This document shows positions 31,187-39,818 of a stretch of 64,000 bases of DNA, in pieces (the stretch's first letter is position 1; each line of letters starts with the position of its first letter). The stretch is from Thermohalobaculum sp039027855. Its GTDB lineage: Bacteria > Pseudomonadota > Alphaproteobacteria > Rhodobacterales > Rhodobacteraceae. The DNA is taken from assembly GCA_039027855.1 (NCBI GenBank), contig JBCCJI010000004.1, forward strand, positions 62,001-126,000, given 5' to 3'. The notes beneath the pieces are model-generated. The model saw only the letters and a list, made by a program, of their open reading frames with translations, was not told the DNA's origin and ran no database searches. The translations under genes and the position numbers were made by a program.

Positions 31187-32014
31187 ATGGCTGAGGCAAC
31201 GGGATCGGTGGCGGCCGCGGCGGGCAGGCTTTTGCTGCTCGGCTGCGGCAAGATGGGTGGCGCCATGCTCGAAGGCTGGCTTGCCGCCGGTCTGGATCCT
31301 GCCCTCTGCCAGGTGATTGAGCCGCAACCGGCCGATCGGTTATCGGCCCTCGCCGACCAAGGGCTGCGGCTCAACCCGGCCGCGTTCTCGCCCCCCGACG
31401 TCGCGGTGCTGGCCGTCAAGCCGCAGATGATGGGCGATGCCTTGCCCGCCGTGACCTCATTCGGTGGGGGCGACACGCTCTTTATCTCCATCGCTGCTGG
31501 CACACCGATTGCAGCCTTCGAAGCCGCTTTCGGTGCTGGTACTCCTGTGGTTCGCGCCATGCCGAACACGCCGGCCGCGGTCGGCCGCGGTATCAGCGCG
31601 CTGATCGCCAACATGGCCGCGGGGGAGGCGGGGCTCACCAGGGCCGAGGCACTGCTCTCGGTCGTCGGCCAGACCGTGCGCCTTGATACCGAGGCGCAGA
31701 TGGACGCGGTCACGGGCCTGTCCGGATCGGGGCCCGCCTATGTCTTTCACCTGATCGAGGCCATGGCAGCGGCCGGCGAGGCCGAGGGCCTTGCCCCTGA
31801 TCTCGCCATGACGCTGGCCCGGGCGACGGTGACGGGGGCCGGTGCCCTGGCGGCGCAGTCCGATGAGAGCGCCGCGCAACTGCGCATCAATGTGACCAGC
31901 CCGGGTGGTACGACGGCCGCTGGTCTGGCCGTGCTGATGGAACGCTTGCCGGATCTGATGCGCGGCACCGTTGCTGCCGCCGCCGAACGCTCGCGTGACC
32001 TTGCCAAGGGCTGA
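31187..32014 (+). CDS. proC: Pyrroline-5-carboxylate reductase
   Basis: ProC reduces 1-pyrroline-5-carboxylate to proline with NAD(P)H. The Rossmann motif LLLLGCGKMGGAMLEGWL starts near residue 14 of the 275-residue product. VVRAMPNTPAAVGRG, TGLSGSGPAYVF and the C-terminal VTSPGGTTAAGL signature are present. The ATG at 31187 follows GAGGGC and gives the usual short N-terminus; in-frame ATGs at 31148, 31160 and 31169 are alternatives. Confidence 0.95.
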   Translation: MAEATGSVAAAAGRLLLLGCGKMGGAMLEGWLAAGLDPALCQVIEPQPADRLSALADQGLRLNPAAFSPPDVAVLAVKPQMMGDALPAVTSFGGGDTLFISIAAGTPIAAFEAAFGAGTPVVRAMPNTPAAVGRGISALIANMAAGEAGLTRAEALLSVVGQTVRLDTEAQMDAVTGLSGSGPAYVFHLIEAMAAAGEAEGLAPDLAMTLARATVTGAGALAAQSDESAAQLRINVTSPGGTTAAGLAVLMERLPDLMRGTVAAAAERSRDLAKG

Positions 32015-32358
32015 TGCAAGCGCCCGGTAGCCTTGAGCTGGTTGGCGCGGCAGGCGCTCCCAGGCGATCTCACGCGGCTCCGTCTTGGCGCCGTTGCGGT
32101 GTGATTGGTCGGATGTGCGCGGGCGCCAACTGGCTTACGGGATCTCCGGTCACCGTGCGCTCCGATGCGGCCGCGCTCACGCGTGCGACACGGCACCGGC
32201 ATCACAGCATCACGGCCCGAGACATCATCGATCCAGCGGGTTTCGCCGAATTCACGCTGCAGCGCACAAAAGAGCTTGACGTTTTTTGTGCGCTGCACAA
32301 TATTGCTTGTGACGGCGCTGAGGGCGCCGCCCGCGGACCCTTAGATGGAGGCACGAAA
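32015..32358 (+). other. 344-nt gap between proC and phaP holding the phaP promoter
   Basis: The first 240 nt show no convincing gene on either strand; a frame in phase with phaP is open throughout but begins with non-phasin, low-complexity sequence. The last 110 nt contain the promoter and operator described separately. Confidence 0.5.
32255..32304 (+). promoter_or_regulatory. phaP promoter with nested dyads (candidate PhaR operator)
   Basis: TGCAGCGCACAAAA (32258-32271) and its exact reverse complement (32284-32297) flank a 12-nt spacer that contains TTGACG (-35, 32276-32281). A -10-like AATATT follows at 32299-32304 with 17-bp spacing. Each arm has its own dyad: CGCTGCAGCG (32255-32264) and TTGTGC-GCT-GCACAA (32286-32300). 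PhaR of relatives is known to bind CTGC/GCAG-type sites before phaP, so this is a likely PhaR-controlled promoter; the protein assignment is inference. Confidence 0.65.
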
Positions 32359-32820
32359 ATGATGCAGGACAAGTTCCCCTTCGCCGACTTCGAGAAGATC
32401 ACCGAGATGTTCAAGATGCCCGAGCTCGACAAGATGTTCGAGACCGCGCAGTTCCCCGACATGGACGTCGTCGTGAAGGCGCAGGAGAGGAACCTGAACG
32501 CCGCGATCGAGGCGAACAAGGTTGCCATGGCTGGCTATCAGTCGGTCTACAAGCGCCAGTTGGCGCTGGTCGAAGAGACCATGGCGCAGGCCAAGGACAT
32601 GATGGGCGATCTGCAGGGCCAGCCCCTGTCGGCCGATCAGGCGCAGAAGAACATGGACACTGCGCGCACCGCCTTCGAGAAGGCCGTCAAGGACATGCAG
32701 GAGCTGACCGAGATGAGCCAGAAGGCCAGCAACGAGGCTTTCGAGGTCATCAAGGCGCGCTTCGAAGAGGCGGTGTCGGAGTTCCAGACCGCCTTCGAGA
32801 AGGTCCAGGCCGCGAAGTGA
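32359..32820 (+). CDS. phaP: Phasin family protein
   Basis: Phasins coat polyhydroxyalkanoate storage granules. The 153-residue protein is almost entirely amphipathic helix, with the phasin_2-like core (VVVKAQERNLNAAIEANKVAMAGYQSVYKRQ) followed by long heptad-like helices ending in FEKVQAAK. It has no signal peptide. The start is ATG 32359 (a second ATG follows immediately), with GGAGG 8 nt upstream. The phaC synthase and phaR regulator are not in this window. Codon use is strongly biased (AAG, GAG, GGC), consistent with high expression. Confidence 0.92.
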   Translation: MMQDKFPFADFEKITEMFKMPELDKMFETAQFPDMDVVVKAQERNLNAAIEANKVAMAGYQSVYKRQLALVEETMAQAKDMMGDLQGQPLSADQAQKNMDTARTAFEKAVKDMQELTEMSQKASNEAFEVIKARFEEAVSEFQTAFEKVQAAK

Positions 32821-32886
32821 TGCGCCACCGGGCGGTAAGCCCGACACAGCACCGGGCGTAAGCCCGACGCGCCACGAGCAGTTGAG

Positions 32887-32920
32887 CCCCGTCGGTCCGA
32901 CCGGCGGGGTTTTGCTTTGC
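32887..32920 (+). terminator. Intrinsic terminator after phaP
   Basis: CCCCGTCGG (32887-32895) pairs with CCGGCGGGG (32901-32909), with one G-T wobble, followed by TTTTGCTTTG. Before it, an imperfect duplicated segment (CACCGGGCG, TAAGCCCGAC) lies at 32825-32870. Confidence 0.75.
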
Positions 32921-33092
32921 TCAGCGCGCTGGCGACCGCCCGGCCACTGCCGATCAAGCCTGTGGCCATGGCGGCATCGCGCTTTGACACCGTGGGCGGT
33001 TTTTGTTGTCCTCTCAGGCATGCACACGAGACGTCGGGCGCCGGCGGGCCTTTAATTCACCGGCGTTCGGCTTAGCGTCGATCGGGTGGCAG

Positions 33093-34169
33093 ATGCTGAG
33101 ATACGGAAGCCGCGGATCCAAGGTCGTTGTCTGTCAGAGCATTCTGAATTCGGTCTTTGATGCCGCGCCGCCGCTTGTCGTCGATGGGGTGTTTGGCGCG
33201 CTGACCCATCGGCGCGTGCAGGCGTTCCAGGGCATCTCTCCCAACCGGCTGGCCGCCGATGGCATCGTGGGCCCGATGACCGCGGCGAAGATGATGCGCT
33301 TCCTGGATGCACCCGATCTCCAAACCTCGAGGGTCATGGCCGAAGCGCGCGGCCCCGTGACCGCGCTCTCGGGCTTTTACCAGGGTGTCGGCAACATCGC
33401 CGGAGGTGGCGGTGGAGCGACAAAACCCAAGCCGAGGATCGTCATCCTGTGCGCGAACGAGCCGGACTATTTCGCCTGGGCCAAGCGCGTGCACTCAGTC
33501 TGGAAGCAGATCGGCGATCTCACCAGACTGCATATGATGAACCCGATCGAGACGGTGGACAGCGCCTGCAGGAAGATGGAGCGCGCCGCAGCCGCAGCAG
33601 GCCCCGGTGGCACCGTGATCCTGAGCGTCGGGCATGGCGCGTGCCGTCTGCAGGGCAATCTCACGAATGTCGGCGGCTTCGACATGGCGCCCAAGGGCTG
33701 CGTCGTCATCGGCGCCAACGAGGATCACCGGTTACGGACGAAGACGGCGCAAGTGAGCGTTTTCTACGACGTCAAGCTCACCAAATTCTCGGTCACGATG
33801 AAGAAACAGGATGAGACGCTTGCGCAGGGCAGTGACGCAAAGGCCGCCGCTGCGCGAGAGCGGCTGAGAGACTTTCAGCGCTTCATCGACATGGGCAAGG
33901 CCCTGGAGAAGTCCGGCATCGCGGGGATCTTCATGTTGACCTGCCGGGTCGGTCTCGCGTCAGACTTCATGAGAATGACGCGGAAGAAGATGCGCGTGCC
34001 GCTCAGCGCCTACACGCGCAGCGTCGCCTGTAGCCAAGTGCCGGCCGGAGGTTTGGAGCGCACCTATCTCATGAACGACCAGCCCGGTCGGGGCACCAAC
34101 CGGCCGATGCACGCGATCTTGCCACCGGTCCTGGGCCTCAAGGCGCGGGATCTCGTGCATTTTCAATGA
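33093..34169 (+). CDS. Peptidoglycan-binding domain fused to a caspase/CHAT-like domain
   Basis: A 358-residue protein. Residues 1-72 fit a PG_binding_1 domain (YGSRGSKVVVCQSILN, VDGVFGALTHRRVQAFQ, ADGIVGPMTAAKMMRFL). A Gly-rich linker (about 100-113) leads to an alpha/beta domain starting PRIVILCANEPDY. This domain has two motifs of clan CD cysteine peptidases: a strand ending in His-Gly (TVILSVGHG, His181) and a strand ending in Cys (GIFMLTCRVG, Cys284), then a helix and a strand (VPLSAYTRSVAC). No Sec signal is visible. Codon use is less biased than in phaP. The upstream frame to 33003 is not convincing. Protease activity is inference. Confidence 0.6.
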   Translation: MLRYGSRGSKVVVCQSILNSVFDAAPPLVVDGVFGALTHRRVQAFQGISPNRLAADGIVGPMTAAKMMRFLDAPDLQTSRVMAEARGPVTALSGFYQGVGNIAGGGGGATKPKPRIVILCANEPDYFAWAKRVHSVWKQIGDLTRLHMMNPIETVDSACRKMERAAAAAGPGGTVILSVGHGACRLQGNLTNVGGFDMAPKGCVVIGANEDHRLRTKTAQVSVFYDVKLTKFSVTMKKQDETLAQGSDAKAAAARERLRDFQRFIDMGKALEKSGIAGIFMLTCRVGLASDFMRMTRKKMRVPLSAYTRSVACSQVPAGGLERTYLMNDQPGRGTNRPMHAILPPVLGLKARDLVHFQ

Positions 34170-34227
34170 TCCTACGCGACAACGCTGCGACCAGATCGCT
34201 CTTTCCATCACCGAGTATCCAAGGCCC

Positions 34228-34569
34228 ATGACCGACACCATCACCTACGACGATTTCCTGAGGGTCGATATCCGAGCCGGCCGCGTGATCCGGGCCGAGC
34301 CCTTTCCCGAGGCGCGCAAGCCCGCGATCAAGCTGTGGATCGATTTTGGCCCCGAGATCGGAGAGCGCAAGACCTCGGCCCAGCTGACCGCGCATTATAC
34401 ACCCGAAAGCCTGGTCGGCCGCATGGTCATGGGCGTGGTGAACTTCCCGCCACGCCAGATCGGGCCTTTCATGTCCGAGGTGTTGACCCTTGGCGTAAGC
34501 GATGCCGAGGGTGGGATCGTGCTGATCGCACCCGATCAAGACGTGGCGCCGGGACAGCGGATGCATTGA
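34228..34569 (+). CDS. csaA: tRNA-binding protein CsaA
   Basis: A 113-residue OB-fold protein (EMAP/Trbp111 type) that binds tRNA and is associated with protein export or chaperone activity in Bacillus. The family pattern is clear: DFLRVDIRAGRVIRAEPFPEARKPAIKLWIDFG, then KTSAQLTAHYTPESLVGR, VNFPPRQIGPFMSEVLTLG and a terminal GGIVLIAPDQ. It converges on the histidine kinase gene with 2 nt between stops. Confidence 0.93.
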   Translation: MTDTITYDDFLRVDIRAGRVIRAEPFPEARKPAIKLWIDFGPEIGERKTSAQLTAHYTPESLVGRMVMGVVNFPPRQIGPFMSEVLTLGVSDAEGGIVLIAPDQDVAPGQRMH

Positions 34570-34571
34570 GC

Positions 34572-36020
34572 TTAGACGCGCCCTTCCACCGGCACCGATG
34601 CTGCCGGCCTGTTATCTGGCGCCCGATCCTGTGACGCGCTCTCCGGCTGCTCGCCGCCACCACCTGCCGAGCCCGGATCGCCGCCGCGGGGCAGGCGGAG
34701 GACGGCGCGCAGACCGCCAAGTGCCGCACTCTCATCAAGCACAAGGGCGCCGCCATGGCTGCGCGCGATGTCGAGCGCGATCGATAGCCCGAGACCCACA
34801 CCGCCGGTGTCCTGTCCGCGTGCCTCGTCCAGCCGCGTGAAGGGGCGCAGCATCTCCTCGCGCCGCGCGGCCGGAATGCCGGGCCCGTCATCCTCCACCA
34901 CGAATTCCACCACCCGCCGGGTTTGGCGCAGCGTCAGGCGCGCTCGCTGTCCGTAGCGAAGGGCATTGTCGACGAGATTGGTCACGGCCCGCTTGACCGC
35001 CTGGCGGCGCATCGTGGTCTCACCCTCGGCCGCAGGATCCACCTGCAGGGCCTGGTCTATCGTAGTGCCCAACCGTTCGGCGTCGGCCGCCACCTCCCGT
35101 GCCAGCATCGTGGCGTCGACCGCGACCGCAGCCTCGCCGGCCTCGCCGCGGGCAAAGGCCAGAAAGCTGTCGAGCATCCGCTCCATCTCGCCGACATCAT
35201 GCGCGAGGTCTCGCGTCTCTGGCTCCTCCGGCATCATTGCTACGGCCAGTTTCATCCGCGTCAGCGGCGTGCGTAGGTCGTGACTGACCCCCGACAGCAT
35301 CGCCGTCCGGGTCTGGATCTGCCGTTCGATCCGCGCGCGCATATCAAGAAAACTGTGCCCGGCCCGGCGAACCTCCTCGGCGCCGGAGGGTCGAAACGCC
35401 ACGCGGACGCCGCGGCCAAAGGCCTGGGCAGCGCTCGCCAGCTCGCGGATCGGGCGCACCTGATTGCGCAAGAACATCACCGCGATGATCACCAGCGACG
35501 TCGCCGCGATATTGGTCAGCACCAGCAATTGGTGCGGGTTCGAGGGGCTAAGCTGGCTCCGCTCGATCTCGGCGCGCAGGATGCCGTGTCCTGTCAGGAT
35601 GCGCACAACCGCCATTTTGCGCTGGCTGACGAGATCCAGCGTGAGCGGCCGGCTGATCCCGGATTTCAGCGTTTCGGCCACGATGCTGCCGGTCACATCG
35701 TAGAACCGGCGGAGCGCCTGCGGCTCGACCTCGCCCTCTGGGTCGAGGGTCAGGCTGATCCCGAGAGGGCGCTCCAGCACCGCCAGCAAATCATTGGCCG
35801 CCACGTCATCGGGAGAGGCATCGATCGCGGTCACGATGAAATCCAGCTCGCGCGCCGCGTCGCCGGCCATCTGGGTGGTGACACCTTCGTAGAAACGATC
35901 GGCGACAGCGGTGGTGACGACGAGCTGCAGCAACAGGATCGGCCCGACGAGGATCATCAGCGCGCGGCCGAACAGGCTGCGGGGCATCAGACGCTTGAGA
36001 CGGGTCGCGGAGCCTGCCAT
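34572..36020 (-). CDS. Sensor histidine kinase (EnvZ/OmpR-type), orphan here
   Basis: A 482-residue membrane kinase. It has two membrane segments (about 18-40 and 170-190) enclosing a periplasmic domain, then a HAMP region, a dimerisation/phosphoacceptor block SGVSHDLRTPLTRMKL (His247), and an ATPase domain with NLVDNALRYG, EDDGPGIP and GVGLGLSIAL. The order and motifs match EnvZ-like kinases. The ATG at 36020 begins MAGSATRLK; earlier in-frame codons are low-complexity. No response regulator is adjacent, so the partner must be encoded elsewhere or lost. The signal is unknown. Confidence 0.9.
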   Translation of the reverse strand: MAGSATRLKRLMPRSLFGRALMILVGPILLLQLVVTTAVADRFYEGVTTQMAGDAARELDFIVTAIDASPDDVAANDLLAVLERPLGISLTLDPEGEVEPQALRRFYDVTGSIVAETLKSGISRPLTLDLVSQRKMAVVRILTGHGILRAEIERSQLSPSNPHQLLVLTNIAATSLVIIAVMFLRNQVRPIRELASAAQAFGRGVRVAFRPSGAEEVRRAGHSFLDMRARIERQIQTRTAMLSGVSHDLRTPLTRMKLAVAMMPEEPETRDLAHDVGEMERMLDSFLAFARGEAGEAAVAVDATMLAREVAADAERLGTTIDQALQVDPAAEGETTMRRQAVKRAVTNLVDNALRYGQRARLTLRQTRRVVEFVVEDDGPGIPAARREEMLRPFTRLDEARGQDTGGVGLGLSIALDIARSHGGALVLDESAALGGLRAVLRLPRGGDPGSAGGGGEQPESASQDRAPDNRPAASVPVEGRV

Positions 36021-36070
36021 GTCCTCGACGCCTAGGCTGTGCGGGCCGGGGTGGCAAGCGCGAGGAAACG

Positions 36071-37042
36071 ATGGAGCCAGGGAAGGACAGGAGCGACGCC
36101 GTAGGGGAGGCCGAGGTTGAGGTACTGGCGCCGGGCGTTTGGCGCCTGACCGCGCCCAATCCCTCTCCAATGACGTACACGGGCACGCAGACGTACATCA
36201 TCGGCGCCGTCGATGTGCCGGTGAAGGCGCGCGATGCCCGCTATGTCGTGATCGACCCCGGGCCCGACGATCCGGCGCATTTCGCGGCGATCCTGCGGTG
36301 TCTCGGGTCCCCGACATCAAGCCTCGCGGCGATCCTCGTCACCCATAGCCATCTTGACCATAGCGCGGGGGTGGCGCGGCTGAAGGCTGCCACCGGCGCG
36401 CCTGTCCTCGCCTTTGGTCCGCATGGCACCGGCATGAGCGGGACGATGCGCGCGCTCGCCGTCGCCTCGCCCGATCTTGGCGGGGGAGAGGGCGCCGACC
36501 GGGCCTTTGCCCCTGACGAGGCGCTCATCGATGGCGCGCAGCTCGATCTCGGCATCGGTGCCGAGATCCGCGCGATCCATACCCCCGGCCATTTGTCGAA
36601 CCATCTGAGCTTTTCGCTCGCCGATCGGGGGCTGATCTTCACGGGCGATGCGGTGATGGGATGGTCGACGACGCTGGTCTCACCGCCCGAGGGCGACATG
36701 GCGCAGCAGATGGCAACGCTTCAGCGCCTCGGCGCCCTCGTCGGCACGCTAGACGCGCCGCGTCTCATGCCCGGCCATGGCCCGGTGGTCGAAGACCCGG
36801 TGCGCTTGATCGCCGAGCACCGCGCCCATCGCGACGCCCGGCGCGCAGCGCTTATCGCAGCGCTGGAAGACGGCCCGGCCAATGCGCGCGCGCTCGCCGG
36901 AAGGCTCTATACCGATACGCCGCCTGCCCTGATGGCCGCCGCTGCGCGCAACGTGCTGGCGACGCTTTTGCAGCTGCACGGCGAAGGTTCGGCGGAGCCG
37001 ACCGGACGGCTCTCAGCCGATGTCGCCTTCCGGCTGATCTGA
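36071..37042 (+). CDS. MBL-fold metallo-hydrolase (LACTB2-like)
   Basis: A 323-residue metallo-beta-lactamase-fold hydrolase. The metal-binding motif is VTHSHLDHSAGVARL (HxHxDH), with later ligands in HTPGHLSNHLSFSL and the aspartate in LIFTGDAVMGW. The C-terminal winged-helix-like extension (ARALAGRLYTDTPPALMAAAARNVLATLLQLHGEG) is typical of the LACTB2 group, whose mammalian member is an endoribonuclease. The ATG follows GAGGAAACG. Substrate in bacteria is unknown. The gene is divergent from the kinase across 50 nt. Confidence 0.88.
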   Translation: MEPGKDRSDAVGEAEVEVLAPGVWRLTAPNPSPMTYTGTQTYIIGAVDVPVKARDARYVVIDPGPDDPAHFAAILRCLGSPTSSLAAILVTHSHLDHSAGVARLKAATGAPVLAFGPHGTGMSGTMRALAVASPDLGGGEGADRAFAPDEALIDGAQLDLGIGAEIRAIHTPGHLSNHLSFSLADRGLIFTGDAVMGWSTTLVSPPEGDMAQQMATLQRLGALVGTLDAPRLMPGHGPVVEDPVRLIAEHRAHRDARRAALIAALEDGPANARALAGRLYTDTPPALMAAAARNVLATLLQLHGEGSAEPTGRLSADVAFRLI

Positions 37043-37068
37043 TCGCGCCGATCTCTCAGGCTGATCTC

Positions 37069-38196
37069 TCAGAAGGTCTCGGAGCAGACGTTCTGCAGGG
37101 CCACCCATTCGCTGTCGGTCAGCACCGGCGTGTAATTGGTGCGATCCTCGAGGGACAAGACCTTCTCGGCGCGGGATTGGCTGGTTGGGTGTGTGCTGAG
37201 GAACTGCAGCACAGACGGCGTCTCACCGGACTCCTCGCGTAGCCGCTCGAAGAACTCGCCGAAGGGGCGGGTCGGCAGCTCGGCCTCCTGCAGGATGCGG
37301 ATCGCCTCATCGTCAGCGCGACGCTCCTGCATCTGGCTGTAGCTCGCATAGATCGCCGCGTCACCGACCGTGGCGAAGATACCGGCACCGACGACATCGC
37401 CGATCAGCATCGACAACACCCCGGTGCTCCCCGCTTGCCGGAGAAGTCCCACCATCGGATCTCGATGCAGATCGTGGCCCATCTCATGCGCCAGAACGCC
37501 GGCAACTTCCTCTGGTGTCTCGGCCATGCTCAAGAGCCCGCGCGTCAGCGCCATGCGTCCGCCGGGTGCCGCGAAGGCGTTGGGGATGCTGGCATCGATC
37601 ACGTCGACCTGTATCGGCCGGTCGATGTTGGAATGCGGCTCCAGCCGCGCCGTCATCTTCTCCAGCGCGGCAAGCCCACGCGGCCCGTCGCAGATCCCGT
37701 CGTCAAAGCGGCTGCCGCGCGCCATGATGGTGCTCAGCTGCTCCATCGTCGCATCACCCATGGCGCGCTCACGCTCGTAGGGGATCAAGGGGGCGAGTTG
37801 CACGGCCATGGCCGGGATGAGCACAAAGATGATCGCGGCGACCGAGCCCGAGGCGAGACCGGCCCAGACGACGGCCTTGCGCATGCCGGCCCCGCCACGG
37901 GGCTTGCGATAAAGATCGGGGCAGACCTTCTTGATGATGCCGATCATCGTCGGGTCGTCGATCACCAGTTGCTCATCGCTGTCATGGCCCGGCATGAGCG
38001 TCAGCTCGCCGATGCCCCCGCCGCGCGTCGCCCTCAGCGCGCCGAGGGGCCAGTGGGCGATGGCCTGGTCACCGTGCTGAAAGATCACGATGGAGCGCTT
38101 GCCGAAGCCGATGATGACTTCCTGGCTGCGCGCGCTTTCACCGTCGAAGTAACGGCCGACGCCCTCCAGCGTGTCGTGTTCCGGCGATGCGGTCAT
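37069..38196 (-). CDS. M48 family zinc metalloprotease, membrane-anchored
   Basis: A 375-residue protein. The N-terminal 100 residues form a cytoplasmic beta-rich domain. One membrane segment (about 107-135) follows, then an M48 peptidase domain with the zinc motif LAHEMGHDLHRDP and the downstream ERRADDEA glutamate. STHPTSQSRAEKV closes the domain as in BepA/Oma1-like proteins. The family degrades misfolded outer-membrane or respiratory proteins. It forms a likely unit with the DUF898 gene 72 nt upstream, a pairing known as the YjgN-M48 arrangement. Confidence 0.9.
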   Translation of the reverse strand: MTASPEHDTLEGVGRYFDGESARSQEVIIGFGKRSIVIFQHGDQAIAHWPLGALRATRGGGIGELTLMPGHDSDEQLVIDDPTMIGIIKKVCPDLYRKPRGGAGMRKAVVWAGLASGSVAAIIFVLIPAMAVQLAPLIPYERERAMGDATMEQLSTIMARGSRFDDGICDGPRGLAALEKMTARLEPHSNIDRPIQVDVIDASIPNAFAAPGGRMALTRGLLSMAETPEEVAGVLAHEMGHDLHRDPMVGLLRQAGSTGVLSMLIGDVVGAGIFATVGDAAIYASYSQMQERRADDEAIRILQEAELPTRPFGEFFERLREESGETPSVLQFLSTHPTSQSRAEKVLSLEDRTNYTPVLTDSEWVALQNVCSETF

Positions 38197-38268
38197 CCCG
38201 GTACTCCCCTGCCTACGTTCCTGCCCACATCCCGGCCCGGGCTGGTCGCCGCTGCATTCGTCCCGACA

Positions 38269-39699
38269 CTAAATGCCGCCGCCGATATCCACGCCGAGCG
38301 CCGTGGCAAAGCCGCCGGCATCGCCCGCGTCCTTGGCCGACCGCTGCTTGGCGCGGTCAAAGCCGCCCGGATTTCTCAACAGGATCGCGTCGCACTTCAT
38401 GGCTAGGATGGGCTGGAAGACCAGCACCATCGTGAAGGCGTAGCTGACAGCGAAACCCATGATGTAGGTGAGAAAGCCACCGATCACCGCCGGAACCGAC
38501 GCCAGCAGCGCCGTTAGAGGCGGCGCTTCCTCGTCACCGTTGAACAACCCGACGAGGGCGGCGATCGCCTCTTCAAATTCGAGCCCACCGAGCGCCGAGC
38601 TCAGCCAGATGCCACCGAAAATGAAGACGAGGCCGCCGATCGAGCCGAAGATCGTCGTCAGGATCGAGGTCGTTACGGTGCCGCTGATGTAGCGTCCGAG
38701 AACCGATCCGGTCGAGAGATCGCATTCCATCGTCACGCCGCCGACGCTGCGGTTGTCCCAAAGGTAGCGAAACGCGCCGGTGTTATAGTTCACGAACATG
38801 ATGCCGAAGATAAGCGCTGCGGGGAAAACCAACAGGGCGATCATCAGGCTGATCCCCTCGCCGCCAAGCTTCATCTCTTCCGAGACGCCCCAGACGAAGA
38901 GAAAGCCGAGGCCTGATAGGATGTAAAACCAGATCCAGTAGCTCAGCAGGCCAAGCCAGCTGCCGCCCTGCGTGACGCGCAGCGACCCCACATAAGACCG
39001 GTTCGCCATGAACTGCGCCTGCTTGAAGTGCATATAAGGGTACAGCAGCCCCAGCGTGACGATGGTCGCAACAAGCCAGAGGAGCGAGAGCCCCATAAAG
39101 GTTAGTGCGCCCGGATCCATGCCGAAGCGAATGCCCCGCCAGCGCAGTCGCGACATCACATAGGCCCGGCCGCGATACTGCGCCCAGAAAAGGAAAGGCA
39201 GTGAGGCGATCGCCGCCGCGAACAGACCGCCCTGACCGAACTCGAAGATGGCGGCGCCGGCGAAGACCAGCAGAAGCTGCGCGATGGAGAGATAGACCGC
39301 GAGCAGTGCCACGGCGACGAGAAAGCCGATCAGCTTCTCGATTCCAGTGCCGGTGTATTCGAGCGGATCGCCCTCAAGCCGCACCGAGCCAGCAATTTCG
39401 CGGCGCAGATTGGTAACCATCCAGAAGCGGTAGAGGCCGAGCGTAATCGTGCTGACGATCACCCCGAAGAAGGCGATCCAGAACACGCGGCCGCCGTCGA
39501 CATAGCGCGGTCGGCTCTTGCGCTGGGCAGGTGCCAGCCACTCGCCGTCATCGCGCTCCTGGATCTCTTCCTCATGGGCGGCGCTGGTGCGGAACGGCAC
39601 CTTTTTGGGCGCCGGCGCCGGCTCATCGTTCAGGCTGGACTGGCCGGTCCGGAAGCGCTCCAGATCCCAGCTACGGGGCATGTCCGCATCGGTCGCCAT
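38269..39699 (-). CDS. DUF898/YjgN family membrane protein
   Basis: A 476-residue integral membrane protein. After a charged N-terminal stretch (about 1-75), the YjgN domain starts with VFWIAFFGVIVSTITLGLYRFWMVTNLRREI. The repeated family motif (TLGLYRFWMVTNLRR; TLGLLYPYMHFKQAQFMANRSYVG; a weaker third) reads twice. Many hydrophobic segments follow. The ATG at 39699 has GGGGGAG upstream. It probably works with the downstream M48 protease; the function of YjgN is not established. Confidence 0.85.
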   Translation of the reverse strand: MATDADMPRSWDLERFRTGQSSLNDEPAPAPKKVPFRTSAAHEEEIQERDDGEWLAPAQRKSRPRYVDGGRVFWIAFFGVIVSTITLGLYRFWMVTNLRREIAGSVRLEGDPLEYTGTGIEKLIGFLVAVALLAVYLSIAQLLLVFAGAAIFEFGQGGLFAAAIASLPFLFWAQYRGRAYVMSRLRWRGIRFGMDPGALTFMGLSLLWLVATIVTLGLLYPYMHFKQAQFMANRSYVGSLRVTQGGSWLGLLSYWIWFYILSGLGFLFVWGVSEEMKLGGEGISLMIALLVFPAALIFGIMFVNYNTGAFRYLWDNRSVGGVTMECDLSTGSVLGRYISGTVTTSILTTIFGSIGGLVFIFGGIWLSSALGGLEFEEAIAALVGLFNGDEEAPPLTALLASVPAVIGGFLTYIMGFAVSYAFTMVLVFQPILAMKCDAILLRNPGGFDRAKQRSAKDAGDAGGFATALGVDIGGGI

Positions 39700-39818
39700 C
39701 AGCCCACTCCCCCAAGAGGCCAAATTCCCGTCTCACGCGAATGCTGAATGCCGCCCGATTGTGGCCAATAAAGGGACATTCTCAAAAACCCGGGAGGCCC
39801 AATCAACCCGCCTGCTTT

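Noticed and set aside
32258..32297. The phaP inverted repeat read as a terminator for proC
   Set aside because: The arms are too far apart, and the run of T lies before the second arm rather than after it. The -35 sits inside the spacer, so an operator is more likely.
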